Of a stretch of DNA of 64,000 bases, positions 43,646 through 56,136 are shown piece after piece. Each line of letters begins with the position of its first letter. Position 1 is the stretch's first letter. The stretch is from Serratia inhibens (GTDB taxonomy: Bacteria > Pseudomonadota > Gammaproteobacteria > Enterobacterales > Enterobacteriaceae). Below the pieces are notes generated by a model. It did not search any database. It worked only from the letters and a program-made list of their open reading frames with translations, and was not told the DNA's origin. Made by a program: the position numbers and the translations under genes. The stretch is taken from positions 248,001-312,000 of the forward strand of contig NZ_QYYG01000003.1 of NCBI RefSeq assembly GCF_003591175.1. Reading direction: 5' to 3'.

Positions 43646-45274
43646 CTAACCGCCCATCGCTCGGGCAAACAGCATATCGCACAACCGGTCAGGCAGTATC
43701 CTTTCGCCACGGGCATCGAGCGTCATTTGGCACCAGGCTTCCGCCAGCGGTGGTGAACTGTAGCGCAGAAGCTGCGCCGCCGCGAACAGATTGAATAACA
43801 TGCTGGTGACTGCGCGTCCCTGCTCCTCCTGGGGTTTACGCATCAGTTGGCTCAACCGTCGCCACTGGTGGTCAAAATGTCGATTCTGCCCTTTAACTTC
43901 GCCAAGTTCACGTTCCAGAGCTTCCTGTACTGCCGGCAATCTTCCCCAGGTCCGCATCACGTCCAGGCACATAATGTTGCCGGAACCTTCCCAGATGCTG
44001 TTCACCGGCATTTCACGATACAGCCGCGGCAGTTCGCTCTCTTCGCAGTAACCCAGGCCACCCAGCACCTCCATGGCTTCGCCCACAAAAGGGATCCCTT
44101 GTCGGCAAACTTCAAACTTCGCCGCCGGGGTCAGCACCCGACACAATGCCTGCTCAAGAGGGTCGCCGGCGCCGTCATAAGCACGCGCCAGGCGCATCAG
44201 CGCCGCCGTCTGCCCCTCCAGCCGTAACGCCATCCGCCCCAAGACCTGACGCATCATCGGTTGTTCGATAAGCGTTTTGCCAAATGCCTGCCGCTGCAGG
44301 GTATGGTACAAGGCCACCGATAACGCACGCCGCATCAAGCCGTGGCTGCCCAACGCGCAGTCAAAGCGCGTCAGGCTCCCCATCTTAAGGATTTGCCGCA
44401 CGCCATCCCCTTCCTCGCCCAACAACCAGGCGGTGGCATCCTGGAACTCCACCTCACTGCTGGCGTTGGAGCGGTTGCCCAACTTATCTTTCAGCCGCTC
44501 CAACCGTATCGCATTGCGCGTGCCGTCAGGCAAAATACGCGGCAGGAAGAAGCAGGACAGGCCGCCTTCGGTCTGCGCCAGCACCATATGCGCATCGCTC
44601 TGCGGCACCGAGAAGAACCATTTGTGCCCCACCAACCGGTACGCCTCCCCAGAACCACGCGCCGTTAACGGGGTGGCGGTCGTCGTATTGCTCAACACGT
44701 CGGATCCACCCTGCTTTTCGGTCATTCCCATGCCAATCAGCAAACCGCGCTTTTGCCCGCCAGGGGATAAATGTGCATCGTATCGATCGGAAAACAGCGG
44801 TGGTAGCCAGGATTGAAATTCTAAAGGCAGTGAGCGCTGCAGCAGAGGAATGGCACCAAAGGTCATAGTCACCGGGCATAAGGTGCCGGCTTCTACTTGC
44901 GCATGCAGCACAAAGCGAGCGGCGCGCGCCACGAACGCACCGATACGGGCATCCTCCTGCCACGGCAGGTTATGCACCCGGTTGGCAATCAGCCCCTGCA
45001 TCAAAATATGCCAGGCAGGATGGAAACGAACGTCGTCCAGCCGCTGCCCGGTAGCGTCATAACGCAGCAGTTCCGGTGGGTTGGCATTGGCCAGTCGCCC
45101 CAGCTCCAGCGATTCCTGGGTGCCCAACTGTTGGCCCAGCGAAGCGAGTACGTCTGCGTCCCAACCAGCCTGCTCGCGCTGTATCGCTTCACGCAGCGGC
45201 ATATCGGACAGGAACAGATTGCTGTTGCCCAGCGGTTTGGGTTGGTTAAAAACGGTGTGCGTAGTCCAGACCAT
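43646..45274 (-). CDS. aidB: Adaptive response acyl-CoA dehydrogenase-like protein AidB
   Basis: AidB is a DNA-binding flavoprotein of the acyl-CoA dehydrogenase fold, induced by alkylating agents through Ada in E. coli. The product has 542 residues (E. coli 541). The FAD-binding regions include MGMTEKQGGSDV near 190 and KWFFSVPQSDAH near 220. The segment REMPVNSIWEGSGNIM near 425 is in the conserved C-terminal helical domain. It is followed by yjfL and preceded by rlmB on the same strand. Confidence 0.95.
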   Translation of the reverse strand: MVWTTHTVFNQPKPLGNSNLFLSDMPLREAIQREQAGWDADVLASLGQQLGTQESLELGRLANANPPELLRYDATGQRLDDVRFHPAWHILMQGLIANRVHNLPWQEDARIGAFVARAARFVLHAQVEAGTLCPVTMTFGAIPLLQRSLPLEFQSWLPPLFSDRYDAHLSPGGQKRGLLIGMGMTEKQGGSDVLSNTTTATPLTARGSGEAYRLVGHKWFFSVPQSDAHMVLAQTEGGLSCFFLPRILPDGTRNAIRLERLKDKLGNRSNASSEVEFQDATAWLLGEEGDGVRQILKMGSLTRFDCALGSHGLMRRALSVALYHTLQRQAFGKTLIEQPMMRQVLGRMALRLEGQTAALMRLARAYDGAGDPLEQALCRVLTPAAKFEVCRQGIPFVGEAMEVLGGLGYCEESELPRLYREMPVNSIWEGSGNIMCLDVMRTWGRLPAVQEALERELGEVKGQNRHFDHQWRRLSQLMRKPQEEQGRAVTSMLFNLFAAAQLLRYSSPPLAEAWCQMTLDARGERILPDRLCDMLFARAMGG

Positions 45275-45362
45275 CGGCTTGCTCCCTGATTAAAGCGTCA
45301 GGAGTAATTATGGTCGGTAAGGAAATTTCTGCCGAAGGTGGGATCACAAGGTGAGCGATTGG

Positions 45363-45382
45363 CAGGGGCGCAAGCGCCCCTG
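45363..45382. terminator. Hairpin downstream of rlmB
   Basis: CAGGGGCG pairs with CGCCCCTG around a 4-base loop, 9 bases after the rlmB stop. There is no T-run, so termination may be weak. Confidence 0.5.
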
Positions 45383-45390
45383 TGGGTAAA

Positions 45391-46122
45391 TCAGCTGCGC
45401 TGGCGCACAGCTTCGAACAAACAGATGCCGGTGGCGACCGAGACGTTCAGCGAAGAAACTGTCCCTGCCATCGGAATGCTGATCAACTCATCGCAATGTT
45501 CGCGGGTCAGGCGGCGCATGCCTTCGCCTTCAGCGCCCATGACCAACGCCATCGGGCCGGTCATTTTGCTCTGGAACAGCGTATGATCGGCTTCGCCGGC
45601 GGTGCCGACGACCCAGACGTTCATTTCCTGCAGCAAACGCAGGGTACGCGCCAGGTTGGTGACGCGGATCAACGGAACATTTTCCGCCGCGCCGCAGGCC
45701 ACTTTCTTGGCGGTCGCGTTCAACTGGGCGGAACGATCGCGCGGGACGATAACCGCATGCACGCCGGCCGCATCCGCGCTGCGCAAGCAGGCACCGAGAT
45801 TGTGCGGGTCGGTCACGCCGTCCAGCACCAGCAGGAATGGCGTGTCTATGCTTTCGAGCAGGCCCGGCAAATCGTTTTCCTGATACTGACGCCCTTCGCG
45901 CACCCGGGCGATAATTCCCTGATGCACTGCGCCCTCGACTTTCTCATCCAACCACTGGCGGTTCGCCACCTGGATAACAATGCCGGTCGCTTCCAGCTCG
46001 GCGATCAGCGGTTGCAGCCGGCGATCGTCGCGCCCTTTTAGAATAAACACTTCCAGGAAGCGTTGCGGATCGTTATCTAACAGGGCCTTGACGGCATGGA
46101 TGCCGTAAATAATTTCGCTCAT
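45391..46122 (-). CDS. rlmB: 23S rRNA 2'-O-ribose methyltransferase RlmB
   Basis: RlmB methylates the 2'-OH of G2251 in the P loop of 23S rRNA. The product has 243 residues, equal to E. coli. An N-terminal L7Ae-like domain precedes the SPOUT knot domain with [14 protein letters not shown] near residue 104 and [11 protein letters not shown] near 196, and the closing [16 protein letters not shown]. It lies 59 bases after rnr, as in E. coli. Confidence 0.97.
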   Translation of the reverse strand: MSEIIYGIHAVKALLDNDPQRFLEVFILKGRDDRRLQPLIAELEATGIVIQVANRQWLDEKVEGAVHQGIIARVREGRQYQENDLPGLLESIDTPFLLVLDGVTDPHNLGACLRSADAAGVHAVIVPRDRSAQLNATAKKVACGAAENVPLIRVTNLARTLRLLQEMNVWVVGTAGEADHTLFQSKMTGPMALVMGAEGEGMRRLTREHCDELISIPMAGTVSSLNVSVATGICLFEAVRQRS

Positions 46123-46181
46123 GATGCTCTTTTAACTGTGCGGCTGGCGTTTGCCAGCCGGTGATAATGACGTGCGGCAGA

Positions 46182-48677
46182 TCAAGCCTGCTCAGCACCT
46201 TTCTTCTTGCCGGCGCGTTTGGCCTTGGTCGCCGCCGCTATTTTCCGGGTTTTGTCAGACGCTTTCTTGGCTTTCGCCTTTTTGTCTTTCTTCACCTGGT
46301 CAGCCGGTTTGGCGTCGTCTTTTTTGCGGAAGGCGCTGTCCGGCTCAAAGTTGGCCGGTGGCTTGCCACCACGACGCTTGTTGCGCTGCGATGCCGGAGC
46401 GCGGCCTGCGCCGGCACCGTCACGCAAGGTACGTTGGCCGCCGTTCTTGGCGCGGTCACGTTCGGTTTTACCTTCGCCACGCGGTTTGCGGGTGCTGGAG
46501 ACCAAAGCAAAATCAATCTTGCGCTCGTCCATATGCACCGCTTCAACGCGGATCTCCACCGTATCGCCCAGGCGATAAACCATGCCCGAGGATTCGCCGA
46601 TCAGACGCTGACCAATATTATCGTAGCGATAATAATCGTTATCCAGCGTTGATACGTGCACCAGGCCGTCGATAAACAGATCGTTCAAGCGCACGAAGAA
46701 ACCGAAGCCGGTCACGCTGGCGATAATGCCGCTAAACACTTCACCGACGTGGTCCTGCATAAAGTCGCATTTCAGCCAGTCAGCTACGTTACGCGTCGCT
46801 TCATCGGCACGGCGTTCGGCCATTGAACAGTGTTCGCCGAGCTGCAGCATTTCTTCGAACTCGCTGTGCCAGCCGCCAGTCGGCGTCCAGCGCTCTTTCG
46901 GCTGGCCGTGCTCTTTAGCCAGCAGATACTTGATCGCACGATGCAACGCCAGGTCCGGATAACGGCGGATCGGTGAAGTAAAGTGACCGTAAGAAGCCAG
47001 CGCCAGGCCAAAGTGCCCGCGGTTTTCCGGATCGTAGATCGCCTGTTTCATCGAACGCAGCAGCATGGTTTGCAGCATTTCGCGATCAGGGCGTTCGGCC
47101 ACTTCATCCATCAGGGTGGCGTAGTCCTTCGGCTGCGGTTTGTTACCGCCGCCCAGCGTCAGGCCCAGCTCACCCAGCACGCTGCGCAGGGCGGTAATGT
47201 GATCGTCGCTTGGACGATCGTGCACGCGGAACAGCGCCGGTTCGTTATGTTTCTCGACAAAGCGCGCTGCGGCGACGTTCGCCATGATCATGCACTCTTC
47301 GATCAGCTTATGGGCGTCGTTGCGCACCGTTGGCTCAACGCGCTCAATACGGCGTTCGGCATTAAAGATAAACTTGGCTTCTTCGGTTTCGAAAGCGATG
47401 CCACCACGTTCGGCGCGCGCCTGATCCAACACCTTGTACATGGTGTGCAGTTCCTGCAAGTGCTTGACCAGCGGGTGATAATGCTCACGCAGCTCCTGAT
47501 CGCCCTGCAGAATATGCCAGACTTTATTGTAGGTTAAGCGAGCGTGTGAACTCATCACCGCTTCATAGAACTTGGATGTCGACAGGCGCCCTTGGGCGGA
47601 GATGGTCATCTCGCACACCATACACAGGCGATCGACCTGCGGGTTCAGCGAACACAAGCCGTTGGACAGCACTTCCGGCAGCATCGGGATAACCTGCGAC
47701 GGGAAGTACACCGACGTCCCGCGGTTGCGCGCTTCGTCATCCAATGCGGTGCGAGGGCGTACGTAATAGCTGACGTCGGCAATCGCTACCCACAGGCGCC
47801 AGCCGCCGCCGCGTTTTTTCTCGCAGTAGACGGCATCATCGAAATCGCGCGCGTCTTCGCCGTCAATCGTCACCAGCGGCAGTTGACGCAGGTCAACGCG
47901 GCCTTTCTTGGCGGCCTCCGGTACTTGTTCGCTGAGATCGGCAACCTGCTTTTCCACCTGTGGCGGCCAGACATGCGGGATCTCATGGGTACGCAGTGCG
48001 ATGTCCACCGCCATGCTGGTGCCCATTTTATCGCCGAGGATCTCAACAATCTTGCCTACCGCCTTGGTGCGGCGGGTCGGGCGTTGGGTCAGCTCAACCA
48101 CCACCATAAAGCCCATGCGCGCACCGCTGACGGCCTCGGCGGGGATCAGGATATCAAAGCTGAGACGGCTGTCGTCCGGCACCACAAAGCCGGTTCCCGC
48201 GTCCATAAAAAAGCGGCCGACGATTTGACTGGTTTTCGGTACCAATACGCGCACGATGCGCGCTTCACGACGGCCCTTACGGTCGGCAGCCATCGCCTGC
48301 GCCAGCACCACATCACCGTGGATCGCCATTTTCATCTGCTCAGCAGACAAATACAGGTCGTCTTTGCTGCCTTCAATGCGCAGGAAACCAAAACCGTCGC
48401 GGTGACCGATAACGGTGCCGCGCAGCAGATCCAGACGTTCCGGCAGCGCATAACACTGGCGGCGAGTAAATATCAATTGGCCGTCACGCTCCATCGCACG
48501 CAAGCGACGGCGTAACGCTTCAAGCGCCTCTTCACCGGTTAAATCCAGCTCTTTGGCCAGCTCTTCGCGGCTGGCCGGCGTTTCTCTTTTCGCCAGATGG
48601 GCCAGAATGAATTCACGGCTCGGGATTGGGGATTCATATTTTTCTGCTTCTCGTTCCAGGAATGGATCTTGTGACAT
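46182..48677 (-). CDS. rnr: Exoribonuclease R
   Basis: RNase R is a processive 3'-5' exonuclease that degrades structured RNA and acts in trans-translation. The product has 831 residues (E. coli 813). It has an N-terminal helix-turn-helix, two cold-shock domains (about 85-235), the RNB catalytic domain with [12 protein letters not shown] near 273-284, an S1 domain (about 645-725), and a Lys/Ala-rich tail from about 755. The tail is longer than in E. coli by about 15 residues. It follows nsrR after 59 bases, as in E. coli. Confidence 0.97.
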   Translation of the reverse strand: MSQDPFLEREAEKYESPIPSREFILAHLAKRETPASREELAKELDLTGEEALEALRRRLRAMERDGQLIFTRRQCYALPERLDLLRGTVIGHRDGFGFLRIEGSKDDLYLSAEQMKMAIHGDVVLAQAMAADRKGRREARIVRVLVPKTSQIVGRFFMDAGTGFVVPDDSRLSFDILIPAEAVSGARMGFMVVVELTQRPTRRTKAVGKIVEILGDKMGTSMAVDIALRTHEIPHVWPPQVEKQVADLSEQVPEAAKKGRVDLRQLPLVTIDGEDARDFDDAVYCEKKRGGGWRLWVAIADVSYYVRPRTALDDEARNRGTSVYFPSQVIPMLPEVLSNGLCSLNPQVDRLCMVCEMTISAQGRLSTSKFYEAVMSSHARLTYNKVWHILQGDQELREHYHPLVKHLQELHTMYKVLDQARAERGGIAFETEEAKFIFNAERRIERVEPTVRNDAHKLIEECMIMANVAAARFVEKHNEPALFRVHDRPSDDHITALRSVLGELGLTLGGGNKPQPKDYATLMDEVAERPDREMLQTMLLRSMKQAIYDPENRGHFGLALASYGHFTSPIRRYPDLALHRAIKYLLAKEHGQPKERWTPTGGWHSEFEEMLQLGEHCSMAERRADEATRNVADWLKCDFMQDHVGEVFSGIIASVTGFGFFVRLNDLFIDGLVHVSTLDNDYYRYDNIGQRLIGESSGMVYRLGDTVEIRVEAVHMDERKIDFALVSSTRKPRGEGKTERDRAKNGGQRTLRDGAGAGRAPASQRNKRRGGKPPANFEPDSAFRKKDDAKPADQVKKDKKAKAKKASDKTRKIAAATKAKRAGKKKGAEQA

Positions 48678-48736
48678 TGCGGTTCCTCCGTTGTCATCAG
48701 CAGGGTGCCGCTGAGCCTTGTCTTCTCAGCGACGCT

Positions 48737-49162
48737 TTATTCGACAAGCAATAGCTTGTAGAGCGGTGGATTGTCTTCGACCATATCGGCCAGCGTGTGG
48801 CTATCCAGCTCTTCAAGGAAATTCTGTACGCCCTGGTGGAGCACCTGCTTCAGGCGGCAGGCAGGGGTTATGTGGCAAAAATCACTGTTGCAGTTAACCA
48901 ACGAGAGCGGCTCCAGCGCCCTTACCACGTCGCCGAGGCGAATGGTCTCGGCAGGTTTGCCCAAACGGATGCCACCGTTCTTTCCGCGCACGGCGGTCAC
49001 AAACCCAACCCGGCTTAACTGATTGATGATCTTCACCATATGGTTACGGGACACGCCATAGACTTCGGTAACTTCCGAAATGCTGGTCATTTTGTCCGGT
49101 GGCAGCGAGGCCATGTAGATCAACGCCCGCAGGCCATAATCAGTAAAACTTGTTAACTGCAC
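48737..49162 (-). CDS. nsrR: Nitric-oxide-sensing repressor NsrR
   Basis: NsrR is an Rrf2-family repressor whose iron-sulfur cluster reacts with nitric oxide. The product has 141 residues, equal to E. coli. The start is GTG at 49162 (product [10 protein letters not shown]), after AGAGGTAG; a longer frame runs 19 codons upstream. Cluster ligands are Cys91, Cys96 and Cys102. A likely target, the ytfE promoter with a good NsrR site, lies at 36496-36524 in this window. Confidence 0.96.
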   Translation of the reverse strand: MQLTSFTDYGLRALIYMASLPPDKMTSISEVTEVYGVSRNHMVKIINQLSRVGFVTAVRGKNGGIRLGKPAETIRLGDVVRALEPLSLVNCNSDFCHITPACRLKQVLHQGVQNFLEELDSHTLADMVEDNPPLYKLLLVE

Positions 49163-49346
49163 ATCTACCTCTGGGTCTCTTTTTACCCGTCTGACAAGCC
49201 GATTTTCGGCATTATTCAAAAGATTACTTATTGGATAATAAACCAGCCGGAGAGTTCGCCGCTAATTATTTAGCGCATCCCAGGCTCTGGAGCGGGTTAA
49301 AGAAAGGATTTTTTGACGTGAAACCGCAATCGGGGAGAATAATGAT

Positions 49347-49372
49347 AAAAACAAACCGGGACATGCCCGGTT
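49347..49372 (-). terminator. Terminator downstream of purA
   Basis: On the minus strand AACCGGG pairs with CCCGGTT around a short loop and is followed by TGTTTTTAT. It lies about 22 bases after the purA stop. Confidence 0.8.
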
Positions 49373-49394
49373 CGTTTATTGCAGCAAAGCAGGA

Positions 49395-50747
<1,353 letters not shown>

Positions 50748-50790
50748 TCAGCACTTTCAGCATACGATTGCGTCTTTTTTAGGCTAAACT

Positions 50791-50991
50791 TTAAACCCCC
50801 GTGCGGCTACGCAACATGTAGTAGATCACACAGCCCGCAACCACTATTCCACCGCCAAATCGCCGCAGCGTAGCGTCAGGCAACTGGGTCATCGCCAGTA
50901 CCATTTTACGCCAGGCCTGTGGAAACAGCATCGGCCCCAGCCCTTCAAGCACCAAAACCAGCCCAAGCGCCAGCCAGATCGTTGAATTCAT
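50791..50991 (-). CDS. yjeT: DUF2065 small inner-membrane protein YjeT
   Basis: YjeT is a 66-residue protein (E. coli 65) with two hydrophobic segments (about 3-22 and 45-61) around a short polar loop. The sequence LGLVLVLEGLGPMLFP is typical of DUF2065. It follows hflC after 62 bases, so it probably belongs to the hfl operon. The function is unknown. Confidence 0.9.
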   Translation of the reverse strand: MNSTIWLALGLVLVLEGLGPMLFPQAWRKMVLAMTQLPDATLRRFGGGIVVAGCVIYYMLRSRTGV

Positions 50992-51053
50992 GCCTCACCC
51001 CAAAAAAGAAAGGGCCCGCGGTTAAACGGGCCCCAAAGATTTACCTGTCGCGG

Positions 51054-52061
51054 TTACTTGCGCGTGGAATCAGGCGACTTCATGTAGCGGAAGAAATCGC
51101 TGTCCGGGCTCAGTACCATCACGTCCTGGTTGTTGCTGCTGAAACTGGTTTCATAGGCACGCAGGCTACGGATAAAGGCATAGAAGTCCGGATCCTGGCT
51201 GAATGCGGCAGCAAACAGTTTGGCGGCTTCCGCATCGCCATCACCACGGGTGATACGCGCCGTACGTTCGGCTTCCGCCAACGTACGAGTCACTTCGTAG
51301 TCCGCAGTCGCGCGTAGCTTCTCAGCTTCTTCCTGACCTTGTGAACGGTGACGACGGGCTACCGCTTCACGCTCGGCGCGCATACGCTGGTAGATTGCGT
51401 CAGACACTTCCGCCGGCAGGTTGATCTGCTTGATACGCACATCGATCACTTCAATACCCAGTGCCGCCATGCTGTTCGGGTTAACCTTCGGCAGTTTGCC
51501 GGTGGTTTCCTTCTCAACGCGGGCCGCAGCAGAAGCAATGGCATCATCAGCTTCGGTGGTTGCCACTTCTTCGCCATCACCAACGGTACCCGTGTTCAGC
51601 GCGTCACGTACGTCAGACATCAGCTTGCCGCGCGAGTCGGTCACGATGTCTTTCACATCCAGACGACCAATCTCGGAACGCAGACGGTCACTGAATTTAC
51701 GTTTCAACAACACTTCGGCTTGCGAAACGTCACCGCCGCCGGTGGCCAGATAGTAACGGCTGAAATCACTGATGCGCCATTTCAGGTAAGAATCGACGAT
51801 CAGGTCTTTCTTCTCGCTGGTCACGAAACGGTCAGCCTGGTTGTCCATGGTCTGGATACGCGCGTCCAGCGTTTTCACTGATTCGATAAACGGGATCTTG
51901 AAGTGCAGACCCGGCGCATACACCAACGGTTTGTTGTCGCTGTCACGCAGTACCTTGCCGAAACGCAGCACGATGCCACGCTGGCCTTCTTGCACCACGA
52001 ACAGGGAGGCGTACAGCGCCACCAGCACCGCGAGGACGATAACTACAAAAGACTTACGCAT
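51054..52061 (-). CDS. hflC: FtsH protease modulator HflC
   Basis: HflC is an inner-membrane SPFH/Band 7 protein that forms a cage with HflK around FtsH. The product has 335 residues (E. coli 334). A signal-anchor segment is at about 4-22; the SPFH domain follows to about 200, and a long Ala/Glu-rich coiled coil to 290. It follows hflK after 3 bases. FtsH itself is at 3664-5604. Confidence 0.97.
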   Translation of the reverse strand: MRKSFVVIVLAVLVALYASLFVVQEGQRGIVLRFGKVLRDSDNKPLVYAPGLHFKIPFIESVKTLDARIQTMDNQADRFVTSEKKDLIVDSYLKWRISDFSRYYLATGGGDVSQAEVLLKRKFSDRLRSEIGRLDVKDIVTDSRGKLMSDVRDALNTGTVGDGEEVATTEADDAIASAAARVEKETTGKLPKVNPNSMAALGIEVIDVRIKQINLPAEVSDAIYQRMRAEREAVARRHRSQGQEEAEKLRATADYEVTRTLAEAERTARITRGDGDAEAAKLFAAAFSQDPDFYAFIRSLRAYETSFSSNNQDVMVLSPDSDFFRYMKSPDSTRK

Positions 52062-52064
52062 TGA

Positions 52065-53324
52065 TTACTCTCTCCCTACGCGAGTGGTGTCGTCACGCTG
52101 CGCATTCGCCCGGCGTTGGTCCATGACCGAGCCGCTGTTGCTACGCTGGCTGTTCGAGCTGGCGCCACTGTTGGCAGACGGAGCGGGGTTGAGACGAATC
52201 AGGCTGGTGTCTTTACTGCCGTCACCCGCCGCGCCGGCAGGGCCACGCAGCATTTGCTCAAGCGGTAACACCATCAAGTTGTTGCCTTTGTCATTCACCA
52301 GCACCTTGCGGGTGTGGCTCAGGACTTTTTCCATGGTTTCGATATACAGACGCTCACGGGTAATTTCCGGGGCGGATTTGTATTCCGGCAACAGTTTGGC
52401 AAAGCGCGCTACCTCACCCTGAGCTTCCAGGACGGTACGGTCTTTATACGCTTTCGCATCTTCCAGCAGACGCTGCGCCTGACCGTTAGCACGTGGCTGA
52501 ACTTCGTTGGCGTAAGCTTCTGCCTCACGGATGTACTGCTGCTCGTTCTCACGCGCGGCAATCGCATCGTCAAATGCGGCTTTCACCTCTTCCGGCGGAC
52601 GGGCAGCCTGGAAGTTGACGTCCAGCAGCGTGATCCCCATGTTGTACGGACGAATGGTCTCTTCCAGTACGCGTTGGGTATCGCTACGCACGATAGTACG
52701 GCCTTCTGTCAGGATCTTGTCCATGGTGTATTTGCCGATAACGCCACGCAGGGCACTGTCGGTGGCCTGGCTCAAGCTGTCGTCGGCACTGGTCACGCTG
52801 AACAGATAGGCTTCCGGATTGGTCACGCGGTACTGCACGTTCATTTCCACGCGCACCACGTTCTCATCGGAGGTCAGCATCACGCCGGAAGCCGCCAGTT
52901 CACGCACGGACTCCACGTTGACCGGACGAACTTCGTCGATGAAGGTCGGTTTCCAGTTCAGACCCGGTTGCACCAGGTGGCTGAACTTGCCGAAACGAGT
53001 GACTACACCGCGTTCAGCTTCTTTAATGGTGTAGAAGCCGCTGGCGGCCCAAATCACCACCACCGCAACCGCAGCAATGCCGACAATACGGCTGCTGAAA
53101 CCCGGACCTGAGGTACCGGTGCCGCCGCTGTTATTGCTGTTGGAACCTTTGCCTCCGCCCAAGCCGCTCAGTTTCTTGCTCAGCTTGCGGAAGATATCGT
53201 CCAAATCAGGAGGTCCTTGCTCGCGACCGCCTTTGTTGTTACCGCCAGAGTTGCCGCCATTATTATTGCTGCTCCCCCACGGGTCGCGGTCCTGTCCGTT
53301 ATTACCGGGCTGATTCCACGCCAT
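52065..53324 (-). CDS. hflK: FtsH protease modulator HflK
   Basis: HflK is the partner of HflC in the FtsH complex. The product has 419 residues (E. coli 419). The N-terminus is rich in Gly and Asn (about 1-75), a membrane segment lies at about 80-98, an SPFH domain at about 100-290 and a Ser/Asn-rich tail at the end. It is 68 bases after hflX on the same strand. Confidence 0.97.
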   Translation of the reverse strand: MAWNQPGNNGQDRDPWGSSNNNGGNSGGNNKGGREQGPPDLDDIFRKLSKKLSGLGGGKGSNSNNSGGTGTSGPGFSSRIVGIAAVAVVVIWAASGFYTIKEAERGVVTRFGKFSHLVQPGLNWKPTFIDEVRPVNVESVRELAASGVMLTSDENVVRVEMNVQYRVTNPEAYLFSVTSADDSLSQATDSALRGVIGKYTMDKILTEGRTIVRSDTQRVLEETIRPYNMGITLLDVNFQAARPPEEVKAAFDDAIAARENEQQYIREAEAYANEVQPRANGQAQRLLEDAKAYKDRTVLEAQGEVARFAKLLPEYKSAPEITRERLYIETMEKVLSHTRKVLVNDKGNNLMVLPLEQMLRGPAGAAGDGSKDTSLIRLNPAPSANSGASSNSQRSNSGSVMDQRRANAQRDDTTRVGRE

Positions 53325-53392
53325 GTTTTAGCTCCATATTCTGTGATTGGGTACTTCAGGCTTACGCGAAGCTCAAATGTAACAGGATATGA

Positions 53393-54673
53393 TCATACTA
53401 TAAAGTTAATCAGGTCCTGTTCCTGTTTACAGAGGCGACGCCATTCGACAATTGGCATACGAATCACCATGCCGATGCTGCCGTCTTCTTCGTTCCACTC
53501 TTTCTCAATTGCCTGAAGCTGGTAAAAACGGCTACGAAGACGGCCTGCCTGTGGCGGTAAGCGCAGCTCATATTGCGCGATTTCCCCCGATAAGCGCTCC
53601 GTCAACGCCTGATACAGCAACGGGATACCTTCACCGCTGGCGGCGGACAGCCACACCCGGATCGGTAAGTTTTCATCGTTGCGGTCGATACGCGGGACAA
53701 AATCATCCAGCATATCTATTTTGTTCATCACTAACAGTGTAGGGATCTCATCCGATTCAATCTCTGCCAGCACGGTGTTTACCGCTTCAATGTTTTCATC
53801 AACGCGGGTATCCGCGGCGTCGATTACATGTAACAGCAGAGACGCCTGACGCGTTTCCTGCAGCGTCGCCTTGAAGGCGGCTACCAGATCGTGCGGCAGG
53901 TGCCGGATAAAGCCTACGGTATCCGCCAACACGGTATCGCCCACATCTGCCACGTCAATACGGCGCAGAGTGGGATCCAGGGTGGCAAATAGCTGGTCCG
54001 CCGCATACACATCGGCAGACGTTATTCGGTTAAACAGAGTAGATTTACCGGCGTTGGTGTAGCCCACCAGAGATACGGTCGGCACTTCAGCACGGGTACG
54101 CGCACGTCGGCCCTGTTCACGTTGCTTGGCTACCCGCTCCAGGCGGCGTAAAATCAAGCTAATACGATCACGCAACAGACGACGGTCGGTTTCTAATTGG
54201 GTTTCCCCCGGCCCGCGCAGGCCAATCCCCCCTTTTTGACGTTCAAGGTGCGTCCAGCCACGAACCAGACGCGTGGCGATATGACGCAATTGCGCCAGCT
54301 CTACCTGCAGCTTACCTTCATGAGTACGGGCACGCTGGGCAAAGATGTCTAGAATCAACCCGGTGCGATCGATCACACGGCATTCACACAGGCGTTCGAG
54401 ATTTCTCTCCTGCGCCGGGGAAAGGGAATGATCAAACAGGACAACAGATGCGCCACTGGCTTTTACCGCATCTGCAATTTCTTCGGCCTTTCCTTCGCCT
54501 ACAAAGTACTTGGGATGTGGGGCTTTGCGGCTGCCAGTAACCACTTGCAAAGCTTCAACACCCGCTGAGGACACCAGGGATTCGAACTCACTGAGATCTT
54601 CCGTATCTTTGTCTTGCGAGAAATAGATATGAACCAGGACGGCCTGCTCACCGGCTTCATAACGGTCAAACAA
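53393..54673 (-). CDS. hflX: GTPase HflX
   Basis: HflX is a GTPase that splits stalled 70S ribosomes after heat stress. The product has 426 residues, equal to E. coli. The N-terminal ribosome-binding domain with [14 protein letters not shown] near 152 precedes the G domain with GYTNAGKST near 205, DTVGF near 252 and NKIDM near 321. The start is TTG at 54673, nine bases after AGAGG. It follows hfq after 98 bases. Confidence 0.97.
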   Translation of the reverse strand: MFDRYEAGEQAVLVHIYFSQDKDTEDLSEFESLVSSAGVEALQVVTGSRKAPHPKYFVGEGKAEEIADAVKASGASVVLFDHSLSPAQERNLERLCECRVIDRTGLILDIFAQRARTHEGKLQVELAQLRHIATRLVRGWTHLERQKGGIGLRGPGETQLETDRRLLRDRISLILRRLERVAKQREQGRRARTRAEVPTVSLVGYTNAGKSTLFNRITSADVYAADQLFATLDPTLRRIDVADVGDTVLADTVGFIRHLPHDLVAAFKATLQETRQASLLLHVIDAADTRVDENIEAVNTVLAEIESDEIPTLLVMNKIDMLDDFVPRIDRNDENLPIRVWLSAASGEGIPLLYQALTERLSGEIAQYELRLPPQAGRLRSRFYQLQAIEKEWNEEDGSIGMVIRMPIVEWRRLCKQEQDLINFIV

Positions 54674-54771
54674 GCGTGCAACCTCTCAAACGGACATATA
54701 CCGCGAGTTTGGGGGACATAAACAGCCCGCGGCTGCTTATGCTCCCCGTCATGGTTGACTCGCAACGCGCT

Positions 54772-55092
<321 letters not shown>

Positions 55093-55194
55093 TTATTTGC
55101 TTGTTGTTTGTAACTAAGAACCTGTCGGCTCTAAAATAAACGACCTAAAAAATTTGCGCGCTGAATACTCATCAATTGTACACAATCACTCAAC

Positions 55195-56136
55195 CTATGC
55201 ACTAACAACCTGTATTACCGAGTCCAAAGCCTCTCCCGGCTTCTCGCTGTCCAGCCAATGTACCGAGTTCCAGCCCCGTAACCAGGTCATTTGGCGCTTG
55301 GCCAACTGACGCGTTGCGCAAATACCACGATAAACCATCTCATCGTAACTAATTTCGCCAGACAAATATGACCACATCTGGCGATAACCGACACAGCGAA
55401 TGGAAGGCAAATCCGTATGCAAATCACCCCGTGCAAAAAGTGCACGCGCTTCCGTCTCAAAACCTGCCGCCAACATTTGATGGTACCGCAGCTCGATGCG
55501 TTGATGGATCAACTCACGGCTGGTCGGTGCTATCGCAAACTGGTGAACATGATACGGCAACGATTCACCCGAAATTTTAGTCAGTTCCGTTAAAGTTTTA
55601 CCCGAAATAAAAAAAACTTCCAGTGCTCTGGACAGTCTCTGCGGATCATTCGGATGAATTCTCATTGCCGCAACCGGGTCAATCTCTTGTAACTGACGGT
55701 GCAAAACGTCCCAACCCTGCTCTGCCGCCTGCTGTTCGATGCGTTCTCGCACCGCCGGATCGGCGGACGGCAGCGGCGATAATCCTTCCAGCAGCGCCTT
55801 GAAGTAGAGCATGGTGCCCCCCACCAGCAGCGGGATGCGGCCTGCGGCGGTAATGGCAGCCATCTCTTTCAACGCATCGGCGCGAAAATCCGCTGCTGAG
55901 TAGGCTTCAACGGGATCGCGGATATCAATCAGCCTGTGCGGAGCCTGCGCCAACTCTTCGGCGCTCGGCTTGGCGGTGCCGATATCCATACCACGATAAA
56001 TCAGTGCGGAATCCACGCTGATCAGTTCCACAGGCAGGCGCTCACGCAGCGCGATCGCCAAAGCGGTTTTGCCGGAGGCGGTCGGCCCCATGATAAAAAT
56101 AGCCGGGGGACGTGATGTCATTTCAGTTTCAATCAT
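55195..56136 (-). CDS. miaA: tRNA dimethylallyltransferase MiaA
   Basis: MiaA adds a dimethylallyl group to A37 of tRNAs that read UNN codons. The product has 313 residues (E. coli 316). The P-loop GPTASGKT is near residues 17-24, and [16 protein letters not shown] near 42. It overlaps mutL by 8 bases. The ATG at 56136 was kept; the ATG at 56121 is an alternative that would drop 5 residues. Confidence 0.96.
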   Translation of the reverse strand: MIETEMTSRPPAIFIMGPTASGKTALAIALRERLPVELISVDSALIYRGMDIGTAKPSAEELAQAPHRLIDIRDPVEAYSAADFRADALKEMAAITAAGRIPLLVGGTMLYFKALLEGLSPLPSADPAVRERIEQQAAEQGWDVLHRQLQEIDPVAAMRIHPNDPQRLSRALEVFFISGKTLTELTKISGESLPYHVHQFAIAPTSRELIHQRIELRYHQMLAAGFETEARALFARGDLHTDLPSIRCVGYRQMWSYLSGEISYDEMVYRGICATRQLAKRQMTWLRGWNSVHWLDSEKPGEALDSVIQVVSA